Positions 26,511 to 35,854 of a stretch of 64,000 bases of DNA are shown one piece after another. The position numbers and the translations under genes were made by a program. The notes under the pieces were generated by a model, which did not search any database, was not told the DNA's origin, and was given only the letters and a program-made list of their open reading frames with translations. The stretch covers positions 110,523 to 174,522 of the forward strand of contig CABJBM010000013.1 in NCBI GenBank assembly GCA_902363835.1, given 5' to 3'. Source of the DNA: Lachnospiraceae bacterium. Its GTDB lineage: Bacteria > Bacillota > Clostridia > Lachnospirales > Lachnospiraceae. How positions within the stretch are numbered: the first letter of the stretch is position 1; every line of letters starts with the position of its first letter.

Positions 26511-27218
26511 ATGGCTATCTGGAATCCATGGAGGGGCTGCCATAAGTACAGTGAGGGCTGCAAATTCTGTTATGTCCATAAAGGCGACGGCAAACGGGGA
26601 ATTCGTACGGAAGAGATTGTAAAGACAGATAAATTTGAAGCTCCCATATTAAAAAACAAAAAGGGCGAATATAAAATGAAACCAGGTCAAACTGTGTTTC
26701 TCTGTTTTTCCAGTGATTTTCTGATCGAAGATGCTGATCCATGGCGAAATGAATGCTGGGCAATCATTCGCCGGCGGCCTGACCTGCATTTTATTTTTTT
26801 AACAAAGCGGATCGAGAGATTTATGAAGTGCATTCCAGAAGATTGGGGTGATGGTTATGATAATGTAACAGTGGGTTGTACCATTGAAAATCAGGACAGG
26901 GCCGATTATCGCCTTTCCGTATTTTCCCGGCTTCCCATTAAGCATAAAAATATCATTTGCCAGCCCCTTATTGGGGAGATCCACATAGAAACTTACTTAA
27001 AAGGAATCGAACTGGTGGTCGCAGGAGGCGAGTCGGATTACAATGCAAGACCCCTTCATTATGATTGGGTTTTATCTTTAAGAGAACAATGCATGGAGAA
27101 TAAGGTACATTTTCAGTTCAGGCAGTGCGGAACACATTTTATTAAGGACGGAAAAGAGTATAGACTGAAAACCAGGGACTTGTGCAGCCAGGCCAGGAAG
27201 GCCGGGATCGATTGCTGA
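26511..27218 (+). CDS. DUF5131 / phage Gp37-Gp68-like protein
   Basis: 235 aa beginning AIWNPWRGCHKYSEGCKFCY, with a C-x6-C-x2-C cluster (Cys 10, 17 and 20), then VFLCFSSDFLIEDADPWR, FIFLTKRIERF, NVTVGCTIENQ and VVAGGESDYNARPL. This is the pattern of the DUF5131 family, a radical-SAM-like group found in phages and bacteria whose reaction is not established. The cysteine cluster suggests an iron-sulfur site; the function is unknown. GGGGGG precedes the ATG. It is followed by a 2H phosphoesterase gene on the same strand, 117 bp on. Confidence 0.85.
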   Translation: MAIWNPWRGCHKYSEGCKFCYVHKGDGKRGIRTEEIVKTDKFEAPILKNKKGEYKMKPGQTVFLCFSSDFLIEDADPWRNECWAIIRRRPDLHFIFLTKRIERFMKCIPEDWGDGYDNVTVGCTIENQDRADYRLSVFSRLPIKHKNIICQPLIGEIHIETYLKGIELVVAGGESDYNARPLHYDWVLSLREQCMENKVHFQFRQCGTHFIKDGKEYRLKTRDLCSQARKAGIDC

Positions 27219-27335
27219 CAGGGAAATCCTCAGAGTTCTTTTTATATCATAATAAAAAATGATGCAATAGGAATTTCCTTTCACAAATGACAAATGAATT
27301 AAGTATTAATAACATCTAATTAGCGGGGTGGAAGT

Positions 27336-27905
27336 ATGCATATAGGAATTTCAGTTTTAACTGATGAAAAAGTCCACAATATTGCAAGAGACCTTACATT
27401 CAATCTGAATAAAAAATACAACACAGGAACAGAAGCAGCATTATTGCCTCAACATATATCACTTAAACAATCGTTTCCATATGAATATGATATATATGCA
27501 ATGGAAAAATTCATAGAAATCTTTTGTTCAGCTATGAAACCATTTAAAATATCCGTTGAAAAGGTTAAAGTAAATTCGTTGAGTGAAGAAAGTATTCTTG
27601 CCTGGCTAAAGATAAAAGAATCCAGTGAATTGCAAAATATTCATATGAAACTATGCAGGGAATTAAAAACAAAATTCGGAATTGAACCTTTGGGTTTTGA
27701 CGGTAAACAGTGGAAATTTCATTCCACTTTAACATTTTCTAATATTGACAGACGTATTAAAGATGAATTGATTTGTGAGTATAATAATAAAGATATTTCC
27801 ATGGAATTTGAAGCAAAAAAAATTGTCATGTTCTGCTGTATGGGAGATGGCAACAAAACATCTGAATACTTTTCCTTAAAAATATTTAATATAAACAATA
27901 TGTAA
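27336..27905 (+). CDS. 2H phosphoesterase (2'-5' RNA ligase family)
   Basis: 189 aa with the two diagnostic motifs of the 2H superfamily: HIS in LPQHISLKQSF near residue 42 and HST in WKFHSTLTFS near residue 131. Such enzymes act on cyclic or 2'-5' phosphodiesters in RNA or nucleotides; the substrate here is unknown. The base composition is AT-richer than most neighbours (many AAA, ATA and AAT codons), a possible sign of transfer. GGGGTGG lies before the ATG. It ends before a bidirectional terminator. Confidence 0.85.
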   Translation: MHIGISVLTDEKVHNIARDLTFNLNKKYNTGTEAALLPQHISLKQSFPYEYDIYAMEKFIEIFCSAMKPFKISVEKVKVNSLSEESILAWLKIKESSELQNIHMKLCRELKTKFGIEPLGFDGKQWKFHSTLTFSNIDRRIKDELICEYNNKDISMEFEAKKIVMFCCMGDGNKTSEYFSLKIFNINNM

Positions 27906-27937
27906 TAATTGAAATATTACACCATTTCAGAATCTTT

Positions 27938-27997
27938 AAAAAAGAGGTTTTTGCTCAATAGATGACTGCTCACCTATTTTGCAAAAACCTCTTTTTT
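27938..27997 (+). terminator. Bidirectional terminator between the 2H phosphoesterase and gltD
   Basis: Stem AAAAAAGAGGTTTTTGC / GCAAAAACCTCTTTTTT (17 bp) around a 26-base loop; T tracts on both strands serve the convergent genes. Confidence 0.85.
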
Positions 27998-28020
27998 CTT
28001 TATAGTCATGCCCTTTGGAC

Positions 28021-29508
28021 TTATGCCAGGTTTGAATACCCCATTAAACTGATATCCACTTCCTTAGCCACTTCCCTGCCTTCTCTGATGGCCCAGACCA
28101 CCAGGGACTGCCCCCGGCGCATGTCTCCGGCTGCAAATACCTTATCCACATTTGTCTTATATTTCCCGTCTTCCGTCTCCACGTTGCTTCTGCCGTTTAA
28201 TTTCACGCCAAAAGCGTCGCTCACATAATTCTGCGCGCCTAAAAACCCTGCCGCAATTAAAACAATGTCCGCCGGAACTTCTCTTTCACTGCCAGCCACC
28301 GGTTCCATGGTCATACGGCCGGTCTTTTCATCCTTTTTAGATTCCAGTCCAACCAGCACCGCTTTCACCACCTTGCCGGCCTTGTCTTTGATGAACTCCT
28401 TTACCGTGGTCTGATATACCCTGGGATCCTTGCCAAATACAGCAATGGATTCTTCCTGGCCGTAATCAGTTTTCAACACCTTCGGCCATTCAGGCCAGCT
28501 GTTGTCCGGAGTCCGTTTTTCAGGGAGCTTTGGCATCATCTCAAGCTGGGTGACAGAGGCACAGCCATGGCGGATGGCAGTTCCTACGCAGTCATTTCCG
28601 GTATCTCCGCCACCGATGACAATAACGTGCTTTCCCTTCGCAGAAATATGGCTATTATCCTGTAAGTTGGAATTTAACAGGCTCTTTGTGGTGGATTTTA
28701 AGAAATCCACGGCAAAATAGATTCCCTCCCCATCTCTTCCAGGAACCTTTAAATCCCTGGGATTTGAAGCTCCGCAGGTCAAGATGACCCGGTCATAATC
28801 CTTTAACAGGTCTTTGGCCTTTTGGTTCTTTCCTACGTCGGCACCTGTCAGGAATATCACTCCTTCCTGCTTCATGATCTCCACTTTCCTGTCAATAACT
28901 TGCTTTTCCAGCTTCATGTTGGGAATCCCATACATGAGCAGGCCGCCTATGCGGTCCTCTCTTTCCAGTACAGTGACAGTGTGCCCTCTTTTGTTCAGCT
29001 GGTCTGCTGCTGCCAGCCCTGCCGGGCCGGAACCGATAACAGCCACAGTTTTCCCTGTGCGGATCTTGGGAGGGTTGGAGCCTGCAATGCCGCTCTCATA
29101 AGCGCGTTCAATGATGGCGTACTCATTTTCCTTGATGCTCACCGGGTCTCCGTTTAAGCCGCAGGTACATGCTGCCTCACAAGGGGCTGGACACACTCTT
29201 GCGGTAAACTCCGGAAAGCTGTTGGTCTTTTTCAGCCTGTTGTAGGCCTGCTGCCATGTTCCAGTGTAAACAAGCTCATTCCATTCCGGGATCAGATTGT
29301 TAAGGGGACAGCCGGAAACCATTCCTTTTAAGATCACCCCTGACTGGCAGAAGGGGACGCCGCAGTCCATGCAGCGCGCACCCTGGCATTTTTGTTCTTT
29401 TTCGGAAAGAGGCAGATGAAACTCGTTATAATTTTTTATACGAGCTTTGGGATCTACCGTTTTTCCCGTTTTTCTGCTGTATTCTAAAAATCCTGTTGGC
29501 TTTCCCAT
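28021..29508 (-). CDS. gltD: Glutamate synthase [NADPH] small subunit
   Basis: 495 aa FAD/4Fe-4S protein passing electrons from NAD(P)H to the large subunit. N-terminal cysteine clusters GARCMDCGVPFCQSG and CPLNNLIPEWN plus CPAPCEAACTCGL bind the two 4Fe-4S clusters. FAD-binding VIGSGPAGLAAADQL near residue 150 and NAD(P)-binding VIGGGDTGNDCVGTA near residue 295 follow. The gene is 12 bp downstream of gltB, with AAGGAGG before the ATG, forming a gltBD operon. Confidence 0.97.
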   Translation of the reverse strand: MGKPTGFLEYSRKTGKTVDPKARIKNYNEFHLPLSEKEQKCQGARCMDCGVPFCQSGVILKGMVSGCPLNNLIPEWNELVYTGTWQQAYNRLKKTNSFPEFTARVCPAPCEAACTCGLNGDPVSIKENEYAIIERAYESGIAGSNPPKIRTGKTVAVIGSGPAGLAAADQLNKRGHTVTVLEREDRIGGLLMYGIPNMKLEKQVIDRKVEIMKQEGVIFLTGADVGKNQKAKDLLKDYDRVILTCGASNPRDLKVPGRDGEGIYFAVDFLKSTTKSLLNSNLQDNSHISAKGKHVIVIGGGDTGNDCVGTAIRHGCASVTQLEMMPKLPEKRTPDNSWPEWPKVLKTDYGQEESIAVFGKDPRVYQTTVKEFIKDKAGKVVKAVLVGLESKKDEKTGRMTMEPVAGSEREVPADIVLIAAGFLGAQNYVSDAFGVKLNGRSNVETEDGKYKTNVDKVFAAGDMRRGQSLVVWAIREGREVAKEVDISLMGYSNLA

Positions 29509-29520
29509 TTCCGCTCCTCC

Positions 29521-32500
29521 TTATTTTTTTGTATTCACATAAAATGCTTCAATCTGGGCCTGTTCACTGCTTAAGCCCTTTTCCTCCATCTGGACAATGG
29601 TGTTCATCATGCGCCTGTAATCATGAGGCATGATTTTCTTGAATTTGGGAAGATATTCTCCAAAGTTGTCAAGGATCTCTTTTCCCTTTGGGGAATTGGT
29701 GTAAGCCACATGCTCTTTGATCATGTCTTTTAATTCAAGGACATCATATTTATTGGTGACCTCTTCAAAGGAAACCATTTCCTTATTAAGTCTCTTATAA
29801 AAATCCCTCTTTTCATCCAGCACATAGGCGATACCGCCGCTCATTCCCGCGGCAAAGTTCTTGCCCGTAGGTCCAAGCACCACCACGCGGCCCCCTGTCA
29901 TGTATTCACATCCATGGTCTCCTACGCCTTCCACAACAGCGGATGCTCCGGAATTCCTGACACAGAACCGTTCACCTGCGATCCCGCAGATAAAAGCCTT
30001 TCCGCTGGTCGCTCCGTATAAGGCCACGTTTCCGATGATAATGTTATCCTCAGCCTTAAACTTGACGCCCTGAGGCGGATAAACCACCAGCTTGCCTCCG
30101 GAAAGCCCTTTTCCAAAGTAATCGTTGCTGTCACCTACCAGCTCTAAGGTAAGTCCCCTGGGGATAAAGGCGCCAAAACTCTGGCCGCCGCTGCCTGTGC
30201 AGTTGATGGTAAAGGTATCCTCTGAAAGTCCCTCAGGATAAAGCCTGGTGATTTCCGAACCAAAGATGGTGCCCAGGGCCCGGTCCGTATTGGAAACATC
30301 AATATGAAGGCTCTTTCTCTGGCCTGCTTTAAGGGCTTCTTTTAATTTCTTAAGGATAATCCTTTCATCTATGGTCTTATCCAGTTCAAAATCATACACC
30401 TGTTTTTTGCCGTAGCCTAAAAGCTTCTGCTCTCCATGGGAATTTCCTAAAATAGCGGAGAAGTCCACTTTCCCAGCTCTTCCAGAAGGAATATTATCTT
30501 TCTTCTTTAACAGATCCGTCCTTCCCACAAGCTCATCTACGGTGCGGATGCCAAGCTTTGCCATGTACTCCCGAAGCTCTTTGGCAATGAAATGCATGAA
30601 GTTGATCACATATTCCGGCTTTCCTTTAAAACGCTTTCTAAGCTCCGGATTCTGGGTGGCAATTCCCACGGGGCAGGTGTCCAGATTACAGACTCTCATC
30701 ATAACACAGCCCATGGTCACAAGGGGAGCTGTTGCAAATCCAAACTCCTCTGCTCCAAGCATACAGGCAATGGCAACATCCCGTCCCGTCATCAGCTTTC
30801 CGTCTGTTTCCAGGATCACCTTATCCCGAAGCCCATTCATGATCAGGGTCTGATGAGCCTCTGCCACACCAAGCTCCCAGGGAAGGCCTGCATTGTAAAT
30901 GGAATTTCTGGGAGCCGCACCGGTTCCGCCGTCAAAAGCTGAAATAAGAATTACCTGTGCGCCGGCCTTTGCAACACCTGCGGCAACCGTACCCACTCCT
31001 GCCTCAGAAACCAGTTTAACGGAAATCCTGGCATCGGTGTTGGAATTTTTCAGATCATAAATCAGCTGGGCCAAATCCTCAATGGAGTAAATATCATGGT
31101 GAGGAGGCGGGGAAATAAGGCCTACGCCGGTAGTTGAATGCCTGGTTTTGGCAACCCATGGGTAAACCTTCTCCCCTGGAAGCTGGCCTCCTTCTCCCGG
31201 CTTTGCGCCCTGGGCCATTTTGATCTGGATCTCCTTGGCGCTGACCAAATACCTGGAGGTCACTCCAAAGCGCCCGGAAGCCACCTGCTTGATGGCGGAA
31301 CAACGGTTTATGCCGTCCGCCCCGGGTATCAGACGTTCCAGACTTTCGCCGCCCTCGCCGCTGTTGGACTTTCCGTGAATCCGGTTCATGGCAATTGCCA
31401 GGGTTTCGTGTGCTTCCTGGGAAATGGAGCCGTAGGACATTGCTCCCGTTTTAAACCGTTTCACAATGGACTCTTCGCTTTCCACCTCTTCCACCGGAAT
31501 TTCCTTTGCTTTGGAATAATCAAAGTCCAAAAGGCTCCTTAAATTAACTGTCTGGCCTTCCTTTGTCAAAGCATTGGTATACTCTTTAAATACCTGGTAG
31601 CTTCCGGTTCTGGCTGCTTCCTGAAGAAGATGAATGGTAACGGGATTGTATAAATGCTCTTCCTGGCCTGCCCTTTCCTTATGGCTTCCCACGCTGTCCA
31701 GAGTCAGATCCACGTCAAGGCCAAGGGGATCAAAGGCGGCTGAGTGCAGAACATCCACATCATTGGCAATGTCATCTAAGGTGACTCCTTCCACCCGGCT
31801 CACTGTATCCGTAAAATATTTATCCACCACTTTCCTTGAAATACCGATGGCTTCAAAAATCTGGGCTCCCTGATAGGACTGTATGGTGGAGATTCCCATT
31901 TTGGAAGCGATCTTCACAATGCCATGAAGAACCGCCGCATTATAATCTTCCACAGCCGCATAATAATCCTTATCCAGCATGCCGTTTTCAATGAGGGAAC
32001 GGATGGATTCCTGGGCAAGGTAGGGGTTAATGGCACAGGCCCCGTATCCCAGCAGAGTGGCGAAATGATGTACTTCCCTTGGTTCTCCGCTCTCCAGTAT
32101 AAGGGCTACGGAAGTCCTCTTCTTAGTCTTCACCAGATGCTGCTGAAGTGCCGATACCGCAAGAAGGGAGGGAATTGGCACATGGTTTTCATCAATATCC
32201 CGGTCAGACAGGATAATGATATTTGCCCCATCCCGGTGAGCCCGGTCCGCCTCCAAAAACAGCCTGTCAATGGCTTTTTCCAGAGAAGTGTTTTTATAGT
32301 AGGTAATGGGGATGACCTCTACCTTAAAGCCGGGTCTTTTCATGTTCTTAATTTTCAGCAAGTCCGTACAGGTGAGGATCGGATTATTGACCTTCAGTAT
32401 TTTGCAGTTTTCCGCTGTCTCCTCCAGGATATTCCCTTCTTCGCCTACATAAACCGTAGTAGAGGTGACGATCTCCTCACGGATGGAATCAATGGGCGGA

Positions 32501-34080
32501 TTGGTGACCTGGGCAAAAAGCTGTTTGAAATAGTTGAACAAAGGCTGATGCTTTTTACTCAGCACTGCTAAGGGACTGTCCGCACCCATGGCGGAAACCG
32601 CTTCCGCTCCGTTTAATGCCATGGGAAGGATCATGGTTTTATATTCCTCATAGGTATAACCATAAGTCTTCTGCAGCTTTGCCCTTTCTTCTCCGCTCAT
32701 AACGGGAACCCCTTTATTGGGAATGGGCAGCTCTTTCAGTTCAATCAAATTGGAATCCAGCCATTCCCCGTAAGGCTGCCGGGACGCATAATATTCTTTC
32801 AGCTCTTCATCGCTGATTAAGCAGCCCCTGACCGTATCAATGAGAAGCATCTTGCCGGGACGAAGGCGCTCTTTTCTTACCACATGGTTCTGCTCAATGT
32901 CAATGGCACCTACCTCAGAAGCCAGAATCATCTGGTCATCATCCGTAATGTAATATCTGGAGGGGCGGAGTCCGTTGCGGTCCAGAACGGCTCCAACCAG
33001 GTCACCGTCGCTGAACACAATGGAAGCCGGGCCATCCCAGGGCTCCATCATGGTCCCATAGTAACGGTAAAAGTCCTTGATCTCCTGAGACATGGATTTG
33101 TCATGCTCCCACGGTGCAGGAATTGTCACCATAACTGACAGGGGAAGATCCATTCCGCTCATCATCATAAATTCCAGGGCGTTGTCAAGCATGGCAGAGT
33201 CCGAACCTTCCTGATTAATGATGGGAAGGACCTTGTGCATGTCATACCGGAAATACTCGGATTCCATATTCTCTTCCCTGGCCATCATCTTATCCACATT
33301 TCCGCGGATGGTATTGATCTCCCCGTTATGTACGATAAGACGGTTGGGATGAGCCCTCATCCAGCTGGGGTTTGTGTTGGTGCTGAACCGGGAATGAACC
33401 ACTGCGACTGCGGATTCATAATCCTTGTCCTGAAGATCCGGGAAAAACTTTCTCAGCTCTTTCACCAAAAACATGCCCTTATAGACAATGGTCCTGCTGC
33501 TTAAGGAAACCACATAGGTATTGTCATTGCTCTGCTCAAAGATCCGCCTTGAAACATACAGCTTCCGGTCAAATTCCAGCCCCTTTGCAGTATCCACCGG
33601 CTTCTTTACAAAGCCCTGGGCAATGCAGGGCATACAGTCCACCGCCTTTGCACCGATCAGCTCCGGATGAATGGGCACATCTCTCCAGCCCGAAAATTCC
33701 AGGCCTTCTTTTTTTACGATGATCTCAAACATCTTTTTGGCCTGGTTTCTGGCAAGCTCATCCTGAGGGAAGAAAAACATACCCACACCGTATTCTCTTT
33801 CCTCTCCAAGTTCTATGCCCAGGGGCTTTGCAACCTTTTTAAAAAATTTATGGGAGATTTGGAGCATGATTCCGACTCCGTCTCCTGTCTTTCCTTCCGC
33901 ATCTTTTCCTGCACGGTGTTCCAGATTCTCCACGATATGAAGAGCCTGCTCCACCGTCCTGTGAGTCTTTATGCCTTTTATGTTGGCCACTGCTCCGATG
34001 CCGCAGTTATCATGCTCAAAGCGGGGATCATACAGCCCTTGCGGCGCCTTTTTATTGGGGGATTTTAAACTCATGTCCAT
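29521..34080 (-). CDS. gltB: Glutamate synthase large subunit
   Basis: 1519 aa. The N-terminal class II glutaminase domain has its catalytic Cys at HDNCGIGA after a short propeptide (about 25 residues) that is normally removed. The central and FMN-binding synthase domains include GAMSYGSISQEAHETLA, MAQGAKPGEGGQLPG and the 3Fe-4S cysteines in CVMMRVCNLDTCPVGIATQ. The C-terminal GXGXG beta-helix domain includes TGGRVVVLGPTGKNFAAGMSGG. It makes two glutamates from glutamine and 2-oxoglutarate. AAAGGAAG precedes the ATG. The transcript has an unusually long leader containing three palindromic repeats. Confidence 0.98.
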   Translation of the reverse strand: MDMSLKSPNKKAPQGLYDPRFEHDNCGIGAVANIKGIKTHRTVEQALHIVENLEHRAGKDAEGKTGDGVGIMLQISHKFFKKVAKPLGIELGEEREYGVGMFFFPQDELARNQAKKMFEIIVKKEGLEFSGWRDVPIHPELIGAKAVDCMPCIAQGFVKKPVDTAKGLEFDRKLYVSRRIFEQSNDNTYVVSLSSRTIVYKGMFLVKELRKFFPDLQDKDYESAVAVVHSRFSTNTNPSWMRAHPNRLIVHNGEINTIRGNVDKMMAREENMESEYFRYDMHKVLPIINQEGSDSAMLDNALEFMMMSGMDLPLSVMVTIPAPWEHDKSMSQEIKDFYRYYGTMMEPWDGPASIVFSDGDLVGAVLDRNGLRPSRYYITDDDQMILASEVGAIDIEQNHVVRKERLRPGKMLLIDTVRGCLISDEELKEYYASRQPYGEWLDSNLIELKELPIPNKGVPVMSGEERAKLQKTYGYTYEEYKTMILPMALNGAEAVSAMGADSPLAVLSKKHQPLFNYFKQLFAQVTNPPIDSIREEIVTSTTVYVGEEGNILEETAENCKILKVNNPILTCTDLLKIKNMKRPGFKVEVIPITYYKNTSLEKAIDRLFLEADRAHRDGANIIILSDRDIDENHVPIPSLLAVSALQQHLVKTKKRTSVALILESGEPREVHHFATLLGYGACAINPYLAQESIRSLIENGMLDKDYYAAVEDYNAAVLHGIVKIASKMGISTIQSYQGAQIFEAIGISRKVVDKYFTDTVSRVEGVTLDDIANDVDVLHSAAFDPLGLDVDLTLDSVGSHKERAGQEEHLYNPVTIHLLQEAARTGSYQVFKEYTNALTKEGQTVNLRSLLDFDYSKAKEIPVEEVESEESIVKRFKTGAMSYGSISQEAHETLAIAMNRIHGKSNSGEGGESLERLIPGADGINRCSAIKQVASGRFGVTSRYLVSAKEIQIKMAQGAKPGEGGQLPGEKVYPWVAKTRHSTTGVGLISPPPHHDIYSIEDLAQLIYDLKNSNTDARISVKLVSEAGVGTVAAGVAKAGAQVILISAFDGGTGAAPRNSIYNAGLPWELGVAEAHQTLIMNGLRDKVILETDGKLMTGRDVAIACMLGAEEFGFATAPLVTMGCVMMRVCNLDTCPVGIATQNPELRKRFKGKPEYVINFMHFIAKELREYMAKLGIRTVDELVGRTDLLKKKDNIPSGRAGKVDFSAILGNSHGEQKLLGYGKKQVYDFELDKTIDERIILKKLKEALKAGQRKSLHIDVSNTDRALGTIFGSEITRLYPEGLSEDTFTINCTGSGGQSFGAFIPRGLTLELVGDSNDYFGKGLSGGKLVVYPPQGVKFKAEDNIIIGNVALYGATSGKAFICGIAGERFCVRNSGASAVVEGVGDHGCEYMTGGRVVVLGPTGKNFAAGMSGGIAYVLDEKRDFYKRLNKEMVSFEEVTNKYDVLELKDMIKEHVAYTNSPKGKEILDNFGEYLPKFKKIMPHDYRRMMNTIVQMEEKGLSSEQAQIEAFYVNTKK

Positions 34081-34087
34081 AATCTCT

Positions 34088-34250
34088 TCCTTTCTTTATT
34101 CTTGCCCATGCTCTCTGGGCATAATGGTATGCCCGCAGGGCGCTCGTGATTCCTGCCCACGCTTTCCGGGCATAATGGTATGCCCGCAAGGCGTTCCTGA
34201 TTCCTGCCCATGCTTCCCGCAGCACAAGGTATGCCCAAAACCTGTTCCTG
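34088..34250. repeat. Three tandem palindromic elements in the gltB leader
   Basis: Units start at about 51-bp intervals (stem GCCCA at 34104, 34155 and 34206). The first two have GCCC...GGGC stems plus GGTATGCCCGC-AGGGC; the third is degenerate. They lie between the gltB promoter and start codon, so they would be transcribed as RNA hairpins. Confidence 0.85.
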
Positions 34251-34300
34251 ACTGCTTCCTCTGCATATTGGTACTAACGTGTAACAGTAAATTTTAGTTG

Positions 34301-34329
34301 ATAATACTACATTTTTCTCTCCTTGTAAA
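34301..34329 (-). promoter_or_regulatory. Promoter of gltBD
   Basis: Minus-strand -35 TTTACA, 17-bp spacer, -10 TATTAT. Transcription would begin about 210 bases upstream of the gltB ATG. From here to the HPr terminator (about 34330-34570) I see no gene or other element. Confidence 0.75.
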
Positions 34330-34572
34330 CGTATTTTATTTCACAATTGTCAGATAATTCGACTTCTATATCTTTTTCAAGTTATATTCTTTCAATTATA
34401 AACAAGCTCAACGTTTTTTCCTCTCAAACCATACAATTTCAGGCCCTTTCAAGGATTCTGGAACAAACTTCTAATATTTTTAAGTCTTTGCTTTCAATAA
34501 TTAAGTCTGGATTTTATTTTCAAAGCTTTTCTGTTGCCATACCCGCGTATTCTGCGCCCTTTTTCCCAATAG

Positions 34573-34605
34573 AAAAAGCCCTGGGAATCACCTTCCCAGG
34601 GCTTA
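34573..34605 (-). terminator. Terminator after the HPr gene
   Basis: Perfect stem AAGCCCTGGGAA / TTCCCAGGGCTT, followed on the minus strand by TTTCT. About 30 bp after the HPr stop. Confidence 0.85.
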
Positions 34606-34637
34606 TACAATTTTCTCTCATAAAATGAAAAACTGTA

Positions 34638-34904
34638 TTACATCTCTCCAAGACCGCTTTCAATAGCTTCTGTCATGGTCTTCATTGCTGCCGCTTCATC
34701 TTCGCCGTCACAGATCAATTTGATCTCTGTTCCGCACTTAATTCCAGCTGCCATAACGTTTAACACGCTCTTAGCCACAATCCTTTTCTCTCCGTGCTCG
34801 ATGATTACATCGCATTTAAATTTCATAGCTGTCTGGGACAGAACCCCAGCTGGTCTTAAATGAAGTCCGGATGGATTTACTACAGTCAGTGTTTTTGATA
34901 ACAT
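34638..34904 (-). CDS. ptsH: Phosphocarrier protein HPr
   Basis: 88 aa carrier that passes phosphate from enzyme I to sugar-specific PTS EIIA. The active His lies in NPSGLHLRPAG (most HPr proteins have LHARPA, so Ala is Leu here), and the regulatory Ser of HprK in VAKSVLNVMAAG. The ATG is chosen by AAAGGAG upstream; a longer frame would run through the promoter. It stands alone, not beside ptsI, between its own promoter and terminator. A catabolite-repression homologue (Crh) is excluded by the retained His. Confidence 0.92.
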   Translation of the reverse strand: MLSKTLTVVNPSGLHLRPAGVLSQTAMKFKCDVIIEHGEKRIVAKSVLNVMAAGIKCGTEIKLICDGEDEAAAMKTMTEAIESGLGEM

Positions 34905-34951
34905 AAGATTTTCTCCTTTATCCTCAATTTTTTTTATACTCCTTGCAGTTA

Positions 34952-34980
34952 ATTTTATATCAATATCCAATTTGTGTCAA
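34952..34980 (-). promoter_or_regulatory. Promoter of the HPr gene
   Basis: Minus-strand consensus -35 TTGACA, 17-bp spacer, -10 TAAAAT, ending about 50 bp before the ATG. One of the strongest promoters in the window. Confidence 0.8.
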
Positions 34981-35026
34981 GACAAACCATCTGTCTTTTG
35001 CATATTTTCCAAAGGAAATATCCCGC

Positions 35027-35662
35027 CTAAGATATCTTGGAAAGAGCCTGTCTTTCCTGCTGGGAATAGACACAGCCACAGTAATCCTGCCTGTAAAGAC
35101 CGTATTCTCCGGAAAGCTCCACAGACCGCTTATATCCATCTTTTTTCTTAAAATCGGAGGGCAGATAAGCAACCCGGTATTCTTTTGCCAGCTTTTCACC
35201 GATCTCATTCAGCTTCCCGGCATTCTTTAAGGGGCTTATGGACAGAGTGGTGGTAAAGTAATCAAAACGGCCGGCCTGGGCCACCTTGGCAGCCTCCTGA
35301 AGGCGAAGCTCATAGCATTTAAAGCACCTGCTTCCCCCTTCCGGTTCCTGTTCAAGGCCTCTTGCTATCCGGTAAAATTCATTCGGTTCATAGGCTCCTG
35401 TTTCCATGGTAACAGGATGGACAAAATTCATGGCGGCAATAAGTCTTTCCTGCTCCTTTACCCGCCTTTTGTATTCTTCCGGCGGAGATATATTGGGATT
35501 ATAAAAATACACGGTTATTTCAAAATAGCGGGATAAATACTCCAGCACATAGCTGCTGCACGGCGCACAGCAGCTGTGCAAAAGAAGCCTGGGAACTTTT
35601 CCCTGTTCCTCTAATCCTGCGATGACCTGATCCAATTCCTTCTGATAATTTCTCTGGTTCAT
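35027..35662 (-). CDS. queH: Epoxyqueuosine reductase QueH
   Basis: 211 aa, final step of tRNA queuosine synthesis (reduction of epoxyqueuosine), non-cobalamin type (formerly DUF208). Diagnostic cysteines: LLLHSCCAPCSSY near residue 29, SRCFKCYELR in the middle, and DYCGCVYSQ near the C-terminus; these bind an iron-sulfur cluster and metal. AAGGAG before the ATG of MNQRNYQK decides the start. No other queuosine gene lies nearby. Confidence 0.93.
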   Translation of the reverse strand: MNQRNYQKELDQVIAGLEEQGKVPRLLLHSCCAPCSSYVLEYLSRYFEITVYFYNPNISPPEEYKRRVKEQERLIAAMNFVHPVTMETGAYEPNEFYRIARGLEQEPEGGSRCFKCYELRLQEAAKVAQAGRFDYFTTTLSISPLKNAGKLNEIGEKLAKEYRVAYLPSDFKKKDGYKRSVELSGEYGLYRQDYCGCVYSQQERQALSKIS

Positions 35663-35763
35663 GGTAGCTCCTTCCCTGCTATTGTAAAGCGGATATTCCC
35701 AATGGCCAAGGGCCACCCCCTACGCTTTACTCATTGCTCACAGCATACCCGACAGTGCGGGGA

Positions 35764-35808
35764 GGCCCTGCCCCGCTTCACCGGGCATGAACGCAGACTG
35801 CTGCGTTC
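35764..35808. repeat. Partial, diverged palindromic element
   Basis: GGCCCTGCCCCGCTTCACCGGGCATGA resembles the first half of the composite element at 50.3 kb; an adjoining AACGCAG/CTGCGTT hairpin follows. It lies between queH and the rpoD terminator. Confidence 0.5.
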
Positions 35809-35815
35809 AAATCAC

Positions 35816-35847
35816 AAAAAGGCGTCTGCAGTAGCCTGCCACGCCTC
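35816..35847 (-). terminator. Terminator after rpoD
   Basis: Minus-strand stem AGGCGT / ACGCCT around a 15-base loop followed by TTTTTGTG, just past the rpoD stop. Confidence 0.7.
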
Positions 35848-35854
35848 CTGTTTC

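Noticed and set aside
34088..34250. CRISPR-like array in the gltB leader
   Set aside because: Units abut directly with no spacers, and the same unit occurs singly inside a gene, so it is a palindromic element.
34347..34628. A 93-codon plus-strand open frame between gltB and the HPr gene
   Set aside because: It reads through the HPr terminator, has no clear ribosome site and a composition typical of AT-rich non-coding DNA.
35700..35850. tRNA or small RNA gene between queH and rpoD
   Set aside because: No cloverleaf or T-loop sequence; the hairpins are the rpoD terminator and a repeat fragment.
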